64,000 bases of DNA from an uncultured Opitutia bacterium (GTDB lineage Bacteria; Verrucomicrobiota; Verrucomicrobiia; Opitutales; Opitutaceae), in contig CAIMAQ010000079.1 of NCBI GenBank assembly GCA_903839035.1, positions 61,947-125,946 of the forward strand, in the 5' to 3' direction. Below are positions 27,626 through 35,871 of this stretch, piece by piece. Position 1 is the first letter of the stretch. Every line of letters starts with the position of its first letter. Position numbers and translations under genes: made by a program. Below the pieces are notes generated by a model, which made no database searches, was not told the DNA's origin, and was given only the letters and a program-made list of their open reading frames with translations.

Positions 27626-28942
27626 GTGCCCAGCACAAATCTCACGTTCGCTTCCCGCGCCGCCCACCGCGCCTGGCTCGCCGCCGAGGGGGCCCTGCCC
27701 GCGGGCTTCCGCGTCGGCACGGTGCGCTTTGACTTCATCCCGCGCGAGGCGCCCAAGCCCGCGAAGATGACGCTCACGCTCATCGCGCTCGACCGGCCCA
27801 CGCCGGATTTCGCCGCGGTCTTCACGCGCAACGCCTTTCCCGGCGCCCCGGTCATTGTCGGCCGCCAGCGGCTCGGCGCCGCCTCCCTCGGCGCAATCAT
27901 CGTGAACAACAAGATCTCGAACGTCTGCGCCCCCGGCGGCGTGGAGGCGTCCGAGCGCGTGTGCGCGGAAACCGCCCGGCTGCTGCAGCTCGGCGCCAGC
28001 CAGATCCTGCCCAGCTCCACCGGCGTCATCGGCTGGGGCCTGCCGGTGGAGGCGATGATCACCGCCCTGCCCTCGGTCACCGCGGCCCTCGCGCCCGGCT
28101 CCATCCTGCCCGCCGCCGAGGGGATCGTGACGACCGATCTTTACCCGAAGATCCGCCGCGCCACCGTCGGTGGCGGCTCCATCGTCGGCATCGCCAAGGG
28201 CGCGGGCATGATTGAGCCCAACATGGCCACGATGCTCGTCTACGTGCTGACCGACATCGCCATCCCGCGCGCCACCCTGCGCGCGATGCTCACCCGGGTC
28301 GTCAACACCAGCTTCAACACCATCAGCGTGGACAGCGACACCAGCACCTCGGACACCGTCGCGCTGCTGTCCTCCGGCCAAGTCTCCGGCGTGGACCAGG
28401 CCGCCTTCGAGCAGGCGCTCACCACCGTCTGCCGCGATCTCGCGGAGGACGTCGTGCGTAACGGCGAGGGCGTCCGCCATGTGATCCGGGTGTCCGTCCA
28501 GCGCGCCGCCACCGCGGAACTCGCCCGGGATCTCGGCAAGGCGATCGTCAACGCCCCGCTTTTCAAGTGCGCCGTCGCCGGCAATGATCCCAATGTCGGT
28601 CGGCTCGTCCAGGCCATCGGCAAGCACGTCGGCGCGCACGCCCCCGGTACCGACCTGTCGAAGCTCAAGCTCACGCTCGGCGGCATCGAAATTTTCTCCG
28701 GCGGCGTGTTCCAGCTGAACCCCGACAAGGAAAAGGCGCTCGTCGCCCACCTGAAGGGCGCCGAGCTCTACGCGAGCGCCACGCCCAAGGACGGCGTGTT
28801 CACCGCTCCCATCGACTACCCGCCGCACGAACGCTGCGTGGAGATCAACGTGGACCTCGGCAGCGGTCCGGCCGCCGCGATCGTCCTCGGCGGCGACCTC
28901 ACACACGAATACGTCAGCGAAAACGCGGACTACCGCAGCTGA
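27626..28942 (+). CDS. argJ: Bifunctional glutamate N-acetyltransferase / ornithine acetyltransferase
   Basis: Recycles the acetyl group from N-acetylornithine to glutamate, releasing ornithine. The 438 residues include LPSSTGVIGWGLP (substrate site), the self-cleavage motif KGAGMIEPNMATML with the nucleophile Thr202 after Ala201, and the C-terminal YVSENADYRS. The precursor should process into alpha and beta chains at 201/202. The start is GTG at 27626. Its presence means argA is not strictly needed. It is divergent from argB and convergent with the ornithine decarboxylase gene. Confidence 0.96.
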   Translation: MPSTNLTFASRAAHRAWLAAEGALPAGFRVGTVRFDFIPREAPKPAKMTLTLIALDRPTPDFAAVFTRNAFPGAPVIVGRQRLGAASLGAIIVNNKISNVCAPGGVEASERVCAETARLLQLGASQILPSSTGVIGWGLPVEAMITALPSVTAALAPGSILPAAEGIVTTDLYPKIRRATVGGGSIVGIAKGAGMIEPNMATMLVYVLTDIAIPRATLRAMLTRVVNTSFNTISVDSDTSTSDTVALLSSGQVSGVDQAAFEQALTTVCRDLAEDVVRNGEGVRHVIRVSVQRAATAELARDLGKAIVNAPLFKCAVAGNDPNVGRLVQAIGKHVGAHAPGTDLSKLKLTLGGIEIFSGGVFQLNPDKEKALVAHLKGAELYASATPKDGVFTAPIDYPPHERCVEINVDLGSGPAAAIVLGGDLTHEYVSENADYRS

Positions 28943-28949
28943 GGGTGAT

Positions 28950-29095
28950 TTTGTAGGGCGGGGTCACTGACCTCGGCTGTGGGTTGCGCACTCGCGCGCA
29001 ACGTTGCCCGCGAGCGTGCAGCCCACATCTGAGAGGCGGGGCTATCCCCGATATGCCGTCTAAATATCGGGCGTAAAGCCCGGCCCACGACGAGC
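28950..29095. repeat. Cluster of inverted repeats between argJ and ornithine decarboxylase
   Basis: Three elements are stacked in the convergent spacer: a TGTAGGGCGGGGTC unit at 28952; a 19-bp inverted repeat TGTGGGTTGCGCACTCGCG (from 28978) against CGCGAGCGTGCAGCCCACA; and a CGATAT/ATATCGGG pair followed by CGTAAAGCCCGG (29048-29083), related to the TCGGGCTTTACGCCCGA family. Likely bidirectional termination. Confidence 0.7.
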
Positions 29096-29104
29096 CGAGA
29101 CGAC

Positions 29105-30244
29105 TTACTGGTGCACATGCGCGACGGTCGCCGGCGGGAAGCCGTTGAAATACGTCGCCGAGGCATGGCTGTACGCGCCGATGTTCACGCTGTACACGAA
29201 GTCGTCGCGCTCGAGGTCGGGGAGGTTCTCCGCCATCGAGACCACGTCGAGTGCGTCACAGGTCGGGCCGAAGACCGAGCACATCTGCGTCGCGCCGCCC
29301 TTGAACGCCTTGATCGGGTATTTGCAGTGGTCGAAAATCACGCCGGAGTACGTGTGGTACACGCCGTCGTTGATGTAGTAGCACATCTTGCCGCCGCGGA
29401 CGGCCTTGCCGATGACCTTCGAGACCGCGTAGCCCGCCGACGCCACCATGTAGCGGCCCGGCTCGGCCAAAATCTGGATGTCCTTCGGAAAGAGCCGGTC
29501 GATCTCCGTATTGATGACCTTCGCGAGCTCCTTGAACGGCTTTACGCTGGCGTCATACGGCGCCGGAAAACCGCCGCCGATGTCGATCAGGTTCATCTTC
29601 GTGTAGCCGCGGTCTTTTGCTTCCTGGAACACGCCGGCCGTCAGGTTCAGCGCCTGGACGTAGTTGTCGAAATTCGTCGTCTGGCTGCCGACGTGGAAAC
29701 TGATGCCCTCGACCGTCAAGCCGGCCTTGTCCGCCGCGAGGATCATGTCCACCGCCTCGCCCGGAGCCGCGCCGAACTTGGACGACAGCTCGACCATCGC
29801 GCCGGTGTTCGGCACCTGCAGGCGCAGGGCGAGACCGGCGTTCGGGGCGTACTTCTTGATCTTCTTGATCTCCTCGAAGCTGTCGAAGGTGACGAGCGGC
29901 TTGTACTTGTTCAGCTTCTCGAGCGTGTCCGCCGGTTTCGTGGGGTTGGCGTAGATGATCTTGTCCCAGATCCACTCCTGCCGCTTCTTCGCGGACAGGT
30001 GCTTGATGTTTTCGTGGACGATCTTGAACTCCGGCATCGACGCGACGTCGAAGCTCGAGCCCTCCTTGAACAGCGTGCGGACGATCGCCGGGTCGGAGTT
30101 CGCCTTCACCGCGAAGTAGACCTGCACGCGGGGCAGGTACTTGCGGAACTGGCGGTAGTTCTTCCGCAGCTCGTCGTGATCGATCACGAAGAGCGGCGTG
30201 CCGTGTTTCCGCGCGAGTTTCTGCAGGAGGGATTTGGAGAGCAT
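29105..30244 (-). CDS. Ornithine decarboxylase (fold III, alanine-racemase-like)
   Basis: PLP enzyme that decarboxylates ornithine to putrescine. The 379 residues have the PLP Lys47 in YFAVKANSD, HVGSQ at 184-188, the phosphate-binding DIGGGFPAP (221-229), AEPGRYMVASAGY (260-272), and GPTCDALD with C329/D330. These last residues are the active-site pair of eukaryotic-type ornithine decarboxylases and argue against diaminopimelate decarboxylase. A few bacterial homologues also use lysine. The homospermidine synthase gene is immediately upstream in the same direction, so putrescine is made for it. Confidence 0.9.
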   Translation of the reverse strand: MLSKSLLQKLARKHGTPLFVIDHDELRKNYRQFRKYLPRVQVYFAVKANSDPAIVRTLFKEGSSFDVASMPEFKIVHENIKHLSAKKRQEWIWDKIIYANPTKPADTLEKLNKYKPLVTFDSFEEIKKIKKYAPNAGLALRLQVPNTGAMVELSSKFGAAPGEAVDMILAADKAGLTVEGISFHVGSQTTNFDNYVQALNLTAGVFQEAKDRGYTKMNLIDIGGGFPAPYDASVKPFKELAKVINTEIDRLFPKDIQILAEPGRYMVASAGYAVSKVIGKAVRGGKMCYYINDGVYHTYSGVIFDHCKYPIKAFKGGATQMCSVFGPTCDALDVVSMAENLPDLERDDFVYSVNIGAYSHASATYFNGFPPATVAHVHQ

Positions 30245-30261
30245 TTAGATCAGGAGAATGG

Positions 30262-30329
30262 GCCCACGGAACACACGGAATACACGGAAAACTGAGTCCG
30301 GAAAGATCGTTTCCGTGTTTTCCGTGGGC
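30262..30329. repeat. Inverted repeat, CACGGAA family
   Basis: Left arm 30262-30290 and right arm 30310-30329 are complementary, apart from one 9-nt unit missing from the shorter right arm. It is the same family and build as 16981-17055. It lies in the spacer between homospermidine synthase and ornithine decarboxylase, two co-directional and functionally linked genes. Confidence 0.85.
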
Positions 30330-30338
30330 AACCCCTCA

Positions 30339-31790
30339 TCAACCGGCGTCGGAGATGAGGAAGTTCTTGAACTGCCACGGATCCTTCGGGTCGAGGTCGG
30401 GCTTGGCGAACTTGTCGAAGGTCGTGTCGCGGTTCTTCAGCGGCGTCCAGTCGTACGGCTTCGAGATCCACTTGCCGAGGTATGGCTTGGAGACCTTGAG
30501 GATGAAGTCGTGCGGGAGGTCGTCGGCGACGCGGACGCTTTCCATCGGGTTCTTGATCATCCACATCAGCGCGGCGGTGACGGAGATCGCCACCTGCATC
30601 GTCGTCGCGTTCTGGTGCGGGACGAGGCGGCGCGACTCCTCGATGCTGAGGTCGCTGCCGACCCACCACGACTTGTAGGGGTGGCCCATGATCAGCGCAC
30701 CGAGGACGTCGGCGCCGCTGGTGATCTCGTCATTCATGATGCGCTGGTTGACGTTCAGCTTGTAATTGTAGCCGCGCATTTCGTGCAGCGAGGAGATGGC
30801 CTCGTCGCAGGGGCAGTAAGCGTAGTGCATCGTCGGGCGGTAGACAGCCTTGCCGTTCTTCCAGACCGTGAGCTTGTCGGAGATGGTGAACGCCTCGCCG
30901 TGGCGGACGACCATGCCCTGGATGTCCCAGCCCGGGACGTACGAGCGCACCCAGGTGTTGATGCCCATGCGCGCGATGCAGATCTGGTTCTTCGGGCCTT
31001 CCTTGTGGGTGTAGGCGTACTGCGGGAGCGTCTTCTCGTGCGTGCCCCAGCCGAGCTCGGAGGTCGTGGTGCCTTCCTCGCGGAAGCCCTCGATGGACCA
31101 GGTGTTCACAAACTCGTCCACCTGCTTGGGCTGGTCGGTGATCTGCGTGTCACGCTCGGAGCAGTGAATGACCTTCACGCCGAGGGCCTGGGCGAGCTCG
31201 TTGAACGAGCCGGCTTCGCTGAGCTTCGCGATCTTCTTGGCGGCGGCGCCCTTCACCTTCTTGTCGGCGATCAGCTTCTTGCCGATGTCGAGGAGACCCT
31301 GCTTCACAAAATGCGAGATGAGGCCGGGGTTGGCGCCGTGCTCGATGACGGCCGTCGCGCCCTTGGTCTTCCACGTCTTCAGCATGCGCCGCAGGTTCAT
31401 GTGGCGGTGGTAGAGGGTCTTTTCCGTCGGGTGGGAGCCGGTCTTGTAGGGATCCCAGAGCTCGGTGGACGTGTTGATGTACATCACGCCGTTGTCCCGG
31501 CACCACTGCAGGATCTCGAGGGCGTCGATGTTCCAGGCGAGGTCGATGAGGATGTCACCCTGGCCGACGTACTTTTTGAGCAACTTGCCCATGTTCTCCT
31601 CGGTCACGCGGTCGCGCACGAAGCGGACGCCCTTCTTGGTCCACGGCTTCAGCTTCTCCGTGCGGTTCTCGAAATCCATGATCGTGACGTTCTTCGCCGG
31701 CACCTTGATGTGGCGGAAAAGAATGGGCAGGGTGCACTCGGCAACCGCGCCGTAACCGACGAAGAGGACTTTGTTTTTGAATTCGATCAT
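30339..31790 (-). CDS. hss: Homospermidine synthase
   Basis: NAD-dependent enzyme joining putrescine units to give sym-homospermidine. The 483 residues begin with the Rossmann motif VLFVGYGAVAECTLPIL and include DLAWNIDALEILQWC, YINTSTELWDPY, VIEHGANPGLISHFVKQGL and the active-site-proximal HYAYCPCDEAISSLHEM, all typical of bacterial HSS rather than saccharopine dehydrogenase. It is followed by ornithine decarboxylase, forming a two-gene polyamine module beside the arginine genes that supply ornithine. Cytoplasmic. Confidence 0.95.
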   Translation of the reverse strand: MIEFKNKVLFVGYGAVAECTLPILFRHIKVPAKNVTIMDFENRTEKLKPWTKKGVRFVRDRVTEENMGKLLKKYVGQGDILIDLAWNIDALEILQWCRDNGVMYINTSTELWDPYKTGSHPTEKTLYHRHMNLRRMLKTWKTKGATAVIEHGANPGLISHFVKQGLLDIGKKLIADKKVKGAAAKKIAKLSEAGSFNELAQALGVKVIHCSERDTQITDQPKQVDEFVNTWSIEGFREEGTTTSELGWGTHEKTLPQYAYTHKEGPKNQICIARMGINTWVRSYVPGWDIQGMVVRHGEAFTISDKLTVWKNGKAVYRPTMHYAYCPCDEAISSLHEMRGYNYKLNVNQRIMNDEITSGADVLGALIMGHPYKSWWVGSDLSIEESRRLVPHQNATTMQVAISVTAALMWMIKNPMESVRVADDLPHDFILKVSKPYLGKWISKPYDWTPLKNRDTTFDKFAKPDLDPKDPWQFKNFLISDAG

Positions 31791-32032
31791 GATGCGCAGG
31801 CGTTGACGGGAAGAAGGGCGGAGCGGGACGATGTATCCCGCGTTAATTTTCCGCGCCGTTCACAGTTTTGAAGGATGAGAAGTGCGGGATTCACCCGCAG
31901 CTGACAAGCAGGTTTTCAGAACGAAAGGGTGCACCGGTAGCGTCACCGGATTGTCACTCATCCCCTTCCGCAAGCAGTCGCTCCGCCCTGCCACCGCGAA
32001 CCAACCGCGCGAAGGCCTCGACGGGCCTTCGG

Positions 32033-32986
32033 CTATTCAGCTTTCAAGCCCGCGCCTTCATCCAGGCCGAGGTGGAGATTCATGCACTGGATAGCGGCAC
32101 CGGAAGCACCTTTGCCAAGATTGTCCAGGCGCACCATCAGGGCTGTACGTTCCCCATCCGCAAACAAGGCGATGTCGCAGCGGTTGGTGCCGTTGCACGC
32201 CTGAAGATCGAAGGATTCACCATCCAGGATCGATTCGTCGGCGAACGGGAGCACGCGGACAAATTTCTCGCTGGCGTACGTTTCAGCGAGGATTCGATGC
32301 AGCTCCGCCGGCTGCGGCCGGGAGGGGAACTGGCCGAGCGCGAGGGGGAACGTGAGGAGTAGCCCCCGGTAAAAATTAGCGACGACCGGCACAAAAACGG
32401 GCGCCGAAGTCAGGCCGGTATGCGCCGTCATCTCGGGCAGATGCTTGTGACGCAGTCCGAGCGCATAGGGACGCGGGCTCTGCAAGGACGCCGGAAGCGG
32501 CGATTGGTTGTAAGACGCAATGAGTTTCTTACCTCCGCCGCTGTAACCGGTGAGCGAAAGGCACGGGAGCACGAAGTCGGCCGGGATGATTCCGCGTTGG
32601 ACCAGCGGCCGGATCGCGAGGACGAAACCGGTGGCATGGCAGCCAGGGTTGGCGATGCGCTTGCCGGTGCGCAGCGCGGCCCGATAACTCGGCGACAACT
32701 CGGGCACGCCGTAGGCCCAGTTGGGATCAGACCGATGTGCGGTGGACGCATCAATGACGCAGGTCCGGGGATTCTGGACCAATCCGGCCGATTCGCGCGC
32801 GGCATCGTCGGGCAGGCAGAGAAAAGCGATGTCGGCCGCATTCAAGCATTCGGCCCGCGCTGAGGCGTCCTTGCGGCGAGCCGGGTCGATTTGGATGACC
32901 TCAATATCCGAACGCAGCGCGAGGCGCTCCCGGATTTCTAGTCCAGTGGTGCCTGCCTCGCCATCGACGAAGACCTTGGTTTTCAC
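32033..32986 (-). CDS. argC: N-acetyl-gamma-glutamyl-phosphate reductase, type 2
   Basis: NADPH-dependent reduction of N-acetylglutamyl phosphate in arginine synthesis. The 317-residue length and the start KTKVFVDGEAGTTGLEIRERL identify the shorter type-2 ArgC. The catalytic Cys116 is in ANPGCHATG, with the ALGLRHKHLPEM substrate segment downstream. It is transcribed leftwards, but alone, about 5 kb from argB. The 242-bp spacer to homospermidine synthase (31791-32032) shows no gene or obvious repeat apart from short GC-rich palindromes. Confidence 0.95.
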   Translation of the reverse strand: MKTKVFVDGEAGTTGLEIRERLALRSDIEVIQIDPARRKDASARAECLNAADIAFLCLPDDAARESAGLVQNPRTCVIDASTAHRSDPNWAYGVPELSPSYRAALRTGKRIANPGCHATGFVLAIRPLVQRGIIPADFVLPCLSLTGYSGGGKKLIASYNQSPLPASLQSPRPYALGLRHKHLPEMTAHTGLTSAPVFVPVVANFYRGLLLTFPLALGQFPSRPQPAELHRILAETYASEKFVRVLPFADESILDGESFDLQACNGTNRCDIALFADGERTALMVRLDNLGKGASGAAIQCMNLHLGLDEGAGLKAE

Positions 32987-33122
32987 TGAGTTTTTATGCT
33001 GCGGAGGAAAGTTGGCGCGGATCGAAGTTCAACTGCGGGCCCGGAGGACAACGCTTCATGACCGGACACAGTCGCGCAGGACGTGCGGGGAATCCAGCAG
33101 GATTTTTAGACCGTTGATCGAC

Positions 33123-33198
33123 GTAGGTCGGGCTTTACGCCCGACATTCAGGCGCCGGATTTCGGCTCCCGGATGTCGGGCGTAAAGCCCGACCTACA
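33123..33198. repeat. Inverted repeat, TCGGGCTTTACGCCCGA family
   Basis: GTAGGTCGGGCTTTACGCCCGACAT at the left is repeated almost exactly, in reverse complement, at the right end (33172-33198). Each arm is itself palindromic (TCGGGC...GCCCGA), so the element can fold as two hairpins or one long stem. It lies between argC and the porin terminator. Related copies: 29048-29083, 37302-37361 and a half copy at 37896-37911. Confidence 0.9.
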
Positions 33199-33220
33199 AA
33201 GGCCCCACCTCCCCGCCCCA

Positions 33221-33258
33221 AAAACAAAACCGCCCGCACCAGAACGGTGCGGGCGGTT
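33221..33258 (-). terminator. Rho-independent terminator of the porin gene
   Basis: On the minus strand a perfect 12-bp stem (AACCGCCCGCACC with GGTGCGGGCGGTT) with a short loop is followed by TTTTGTTTTTGG. It starts 25 bp downstream of the porin stop codon. Confidence 0.9.
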
Positions 33259-33282
33259 CATATCACGAGGCTGAAGCCTAAA

Positions 33283-34089
33283 TCAGAAAGTGTAGGCGTA
33301 GCTGACGGTGACCACACCACGGCCGACGGCCGCGGTGTTTTCCACCTTCGGCGAACCGGACTGCTTGAAGTAGTTGTCGCTGCCCTTGGTGTAGGCGACA
33401 CCCACGACGATCTTGGAGGCGGAGGTGAGGGCGAACGGCGCGGACACGCCGACGAGGAAGTAATTCCCGTAGTTCTTCAGGTCCGGGAAGGTGTTATCCG
33501 CAGCGGTCTTCCACTTGAAGGTGCCGACCGTGCCGATGAAATCCAACTCGGTGCCAAGATCCTTCAGCGGCAGCGCCAAGCTGGCGGACAGCTCCAGCGT
33601 CGGCCCGTTAAGCACGACATCATAGTAGAACTTCGGCGTGAGCTTGATGCCCGCGACGGTGTAGTTGAAGGCCAAGCTCGGCTCAAACGTCGCCTTGAAG
33701 AAACCGTTGGCGCTGGGGGCGCGCGGGTAGTTGTACCACGTGAAGCCGGGGACGACGCTGATGCTGTCGTTCACCGCGATGGTGTACGAACCATAGACAT
33801 CGTACTCCGGATCCGACTGGCCGACGACCTTGTCGGCGATCGGGAAGTTGGCCCAGACACCCACAGCGAAGGTGTCGTAGTCGAATTCAACGGTGGGCTC
33901 GAACGAGGGTCCACCCAAGCGAACGCCGCGGAACATATACTGCGAGGCAAAGGCCGGCGTAACCGTCCAGGATGCGGTGGGCGCGGCCGGAGCGGCGGGA
34001 GCCGGGGCGGTGGCGGTCTGACCGCTGGCGGACAACGCTCCCAAAAGGAGAGCGGCACAAGTCATGACTACGTTGGTTTTCTGGGACAT
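33283..34089 (-). CDS. TorF-like outer-membrane porin
   Basis: A 268-residue exported protein: signal peptide ending at about SASGQ, an Ala/Pro linker, then amphipathic beta-strands (SWTVTPAFASQYMFRGVRLGG, FEPTVEFDYDTFAVGVWANF) and a C-terminal VTVSYAYTF. The terminal Phe is the outer-membrane barrel insertion signal. FRGVRLGGPS is the hallmark of the TorF/Gcw_chp putative porin family. The start is the ATG at 34089; the longer frame adds 11 residues before the signal peptide. It has its own terminator and a possible sigma-54 promoter upstream. The transported solute is unknown. Confidence 0.85.
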   Translation of the reverse strand: MSQKTNVVMTCAALLLGALSASGQTATAPAPAAPAAPTASWTVTPAFASQYMFRGVRLGGPSFEPTVEFDYDTFAVGVWANFPIADKVVGQSDPEYDVYGSYTIAVNDSISVVPGFTWYNYPRAPSANGFFKATFEPSLAFNYTVAGIKLTPKFYYDVVLNGPTLELSASLALPLKDLGTELDFIGTVGTFKWKTAADNTFPDLKNYGNYFLVGVSAPFALTSASKIVVGVAYTKGSDNYFKQSGSPKVENTAAVGRGVVTVSYAYTF

Positions 34090-34145
34090 GGTGTGGTTTG
34101 GTTTAGGAGCAAAGACCCCCAAGTGGGTGAGTCTCCCTTCCGCAT

Positions 34146-34161
34146 AGCAGACAATAGGCCA
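34146..34161 (-). promoter_or_regulatory. Possible sigma-54 (-24/-12) promoter of the porin gene
   Basis: On the minus strand, TGGCCTATTGTCTGCT has the obligatory GG and GC at the exact 12-nt separation of the sigma-54 consensus (TGGCAC-N5-TTGCW), though CAC and the first T are not conserved. It would start transcription about 45 nt before the ATG at 34089. No enhancer-binding site was identified. Confidence 0.35.
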
Positions 34162-34331
34162 ACCGGGATTTATGACAAAATGAAGCGGTTTGTCCTAGGA
34201 TCAAGCGGCCCGGATCAGACCCGACCCCGCCGCGAAAACCAACCCTGCGCTGGCTGGTTAGATCAGAGCTTTGACCGGGTTAGCCCGGCAGACTACGGGG
34301 CAAACCCAGTCCCCTGATACGCAATTTGAAC

Positions 34332-34391
34332 AGGAGGAAACCGAGGGATTGGAGCCCCCATTATCCTCCTCCGTTCCCTCGGTTACCTCCT
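34332..34391. repeat. Inverted repeat, AGGAGGWAACCGAGGGA family
   Basis: AGGAGGAAACCGAGGGA (34332-34348) and TCCCTCGGTTACCTCCT (34375-34391) are complementary at 16 of 17 positions, with an additional GGAG-rich/CTCC-rich interior. It stands alone in the porin-rpsI spacer. Confidence 0.8.
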
Positions 34392-34444
34392 ATCAAACAG
34401 CTGGCGGATTGAAGTTCGTAAATCCGGAGCCAGAAATCGTGGCA

Positions 34445-34478
34445 CAAAAAAACCGCCGACGTACGGGACGTCGGCGGT
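34445..34478 (-). terminator. Rho-independent terminator of rplM-rpsI
   Basis: Minus-strand perfect 11-bp stem (ACCGCCGACGT with ACGTCGGCGGT), 5-nt loop and a following T7 run. It lies 23 bp downstream of the rpsI stop codon. Confidence 0.93.
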
Positions 34479-34500
34479 GGGGGAAAAGGACTCGGGCGGA

Positions 34501-34899
34501 TTAACGCTTCGAGAACTGGAAGCGCTTGCGGGCGCCGGGCTGGCCGGGCTTTTTGCGCTCTTTTTCGCGGGGATCGCGGGTGATGTGGCCGGCCTTCTTG
34601 AGGGCGGCGCGCAGCTCCGGATTCAGCTTCTGCAGGGCGCGGGCAATGCCGTGGGCGACCGCCCCGGCCTGGCCGGCGACGCCGCCGCCGGCGACATTGA
34701 CGGTCACGTCAATCTTCTCGCGGAGGTCGACGGTGTTCAGCGGGGCGTAGGCCTGCTTGGCGAAATTCTCGTGGGAGAAGTAGCTCTCAAAGCTCCGGCC
34801 GTTGGCCGTGAGCTTGCCGGTGCCTTCGGACAGGCGGACGCGGGCGGTGGAGGTTTTGCGACGGCCGGTGCCGAGGAAAATGTTGGTGGCGGTGGTCAT
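34501..34899 (-). CDS. rpsI: 30S ribosomal protein S9
   Basis: A 132-residue uS9. The [19 protein letters not shown] start, the central [19 protein letters not shown] and the basic C-terminus [11 protein letters not shown], which reaches the P-site tRNA, are all conserved. It is 2 bp downstream of rplM in the classic rplM-rpsI operon and is followed by a strong terminator. Confidence 0.98.
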   Translation of the reverse strand: MTTATNIFLGTGRRKTSTARVRLSEGTGKLTANGRSFESYFSHENFAKQAYAPLNTVDLREKIDVTVNVAGGGVAGQAGAVAHGIARALQKLNPELRAALKKAGHITRDPREKERKKPGQPGARKRFQFSKR

Positions 34900-34901
34900 G
34901 T

Positions 34902-35330
34902 TCAGACGGTGGTCTTGACGGGGTTCTGGGCCTCGTGCGTGTGCTTCGGGCCGGCGAACACGTGAAGCTTGGTCAGCATCTTGGCGGCAATGCGGTTCTT
35001 CGGGAGCATGCCCTTGACGGCGTGCTCGAGGATGAACTCGGGATGGCGCTGGCGCTGCAGGGAGAGCTTGCGGTAGCTCTCGCCGCCGACGAAGCCGGAG
35101 AAGAACATGTACTCGTTCTGCTGCTCCTTCTTGCCGGTCACGGCGACCTTCTCGGCATTGATGATGACGACATGGTCGCCGGTATCAACGGTCGGGGTGT
35201 AGGACGCCTTGTGACGGCCACGGATAAGGTTGGCGGCTTTGACCGCGAGACGGCCGAGGACGACGCCTTCGGCATCAATAAGATGCCATTTGGACTGGAT
35301 CGTCTCCTTGCTGGCGAGGAAGGTTTTCAT
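34902..35330 (-). CDS. rplM: 50S ribosomal protein L13
   Basis: A 142-residue uL13 starting at the ATG at 35330 ([20 protein letters not shown]). Conserved stretches are [35 protein letters not shown] and [20 protein letters not shown]. The seven codons upstream of 35330 in the same frame are probably untranslated. First gene of the rplM-rpsI operon, divergent from the DUF423 gene. Confidence 0.98.
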   Translation of the reverse strand: MKTFLASKETIQSKWHLIDAEGVVLGRLAVKAANLIRGRHKASYTPTVDTGDHVVIINAEKVAVTGKKEQQNEYMFFSGFVGGESYRKLSLQRQRHPEFILEHAVKGMLPKNRIAAKMLTKLHVFAGPKHTHEAQNPVKTTV

Positions 35331-35475
35331 GGGAAAAGAGGCCAAGAACAAAAGTTTCGCCGAGGTGTGTCAACCTTCGTTTTCGGAGGCAAATAACAAC
35401 CCGCCAAAGCCGGTTTACCCGGCAAGAGCAGCCTTGTTTTGACCTCCGGATGTGCGAGCGTTGCAGCCACTTGCC

Positions 35476-35865
35476 ATGAACCACCGCACCACCCTCCTGG
35501 CCGCCGGACTCTTGGGCCTCACTGGCGTCGCCCTGGGAGCCTTTGGCGCCCATGCCCTCCGTGAAACGCTGCTGGAGCGGGGCATGACCACCGCGTGGGA
35601 GACCGCCGCCCGCTACCAACTGGTCCACGCCGTTGCCCTTTTCGCCGCCGCAGCCTGGCAAAATACATCCCAAGGCACTGTCCAAAAGCGACTTAGTATT
35701 GCTTCTATCTCCTGGACCGCCGGCACGGTGCTGTTTTCCGGCTCCCTGTATCTCCTGGCCTTGGGCGGTCCTCGCTGGCTGGGACCCATCACCCCGTTCG
35801 GCGGACTCGCCCTGCTGGCCGGTTGGCTGGGCGTCGTGGCCGCCGCGCTGGCCAAGGACAAGTAA
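35476..35865 (+). CDS. DUF423 family membrane protein (YgdD-like)
   Basis: A 129-residue protein with four hydrophobic segments and the family's ALGAFGAHALRETL and RYQLVHAVALF motifs, followed by SGSLYLLALGGPRWLGPITPFGGLALLAGW. Function unknown; inner membrane. The start is the ATG at 35476. The CCA-adding enzyme gene begins 6 bp after its stop, so the two are probably co-transcribed. Confidence 0.92.
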   Translation: MNHRTTLLAAGLLGLTGVALGAFGAHALRETLLERGMTTAWETAARYQLVHAVALFAAAAWQNTSQGTVQKRLSIASISWTAGTVLFSGSLYLLALGGPRWLGPITPFGGLALLAGWLGVVAAALAKDK

Positions 35866-35871
35866 AACGCC

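Larger units (their letters stand above)
34090..34444. other. Spacer between rpsI terminator and the porin gene
   Basis: A 355-bp stretch without a gene. It contains the probable porin promoter region (34130-34165), a small GACTCACCCACTTGGGGGTC hairpin near 34113-34132 in the leader, and the inverted repeat at 34332-34391. Nothing else is recognisable; the segment 34170-34320 shows several GGTTAG/CTGGTT-like short repeats but no clear structure. Confidence 0.5.

Noticed and set aside
34090..34130. Riboswitch in the porin leader
   Set aside because: Only a small hairpin is visible; it does not match any riboswitch core I know.
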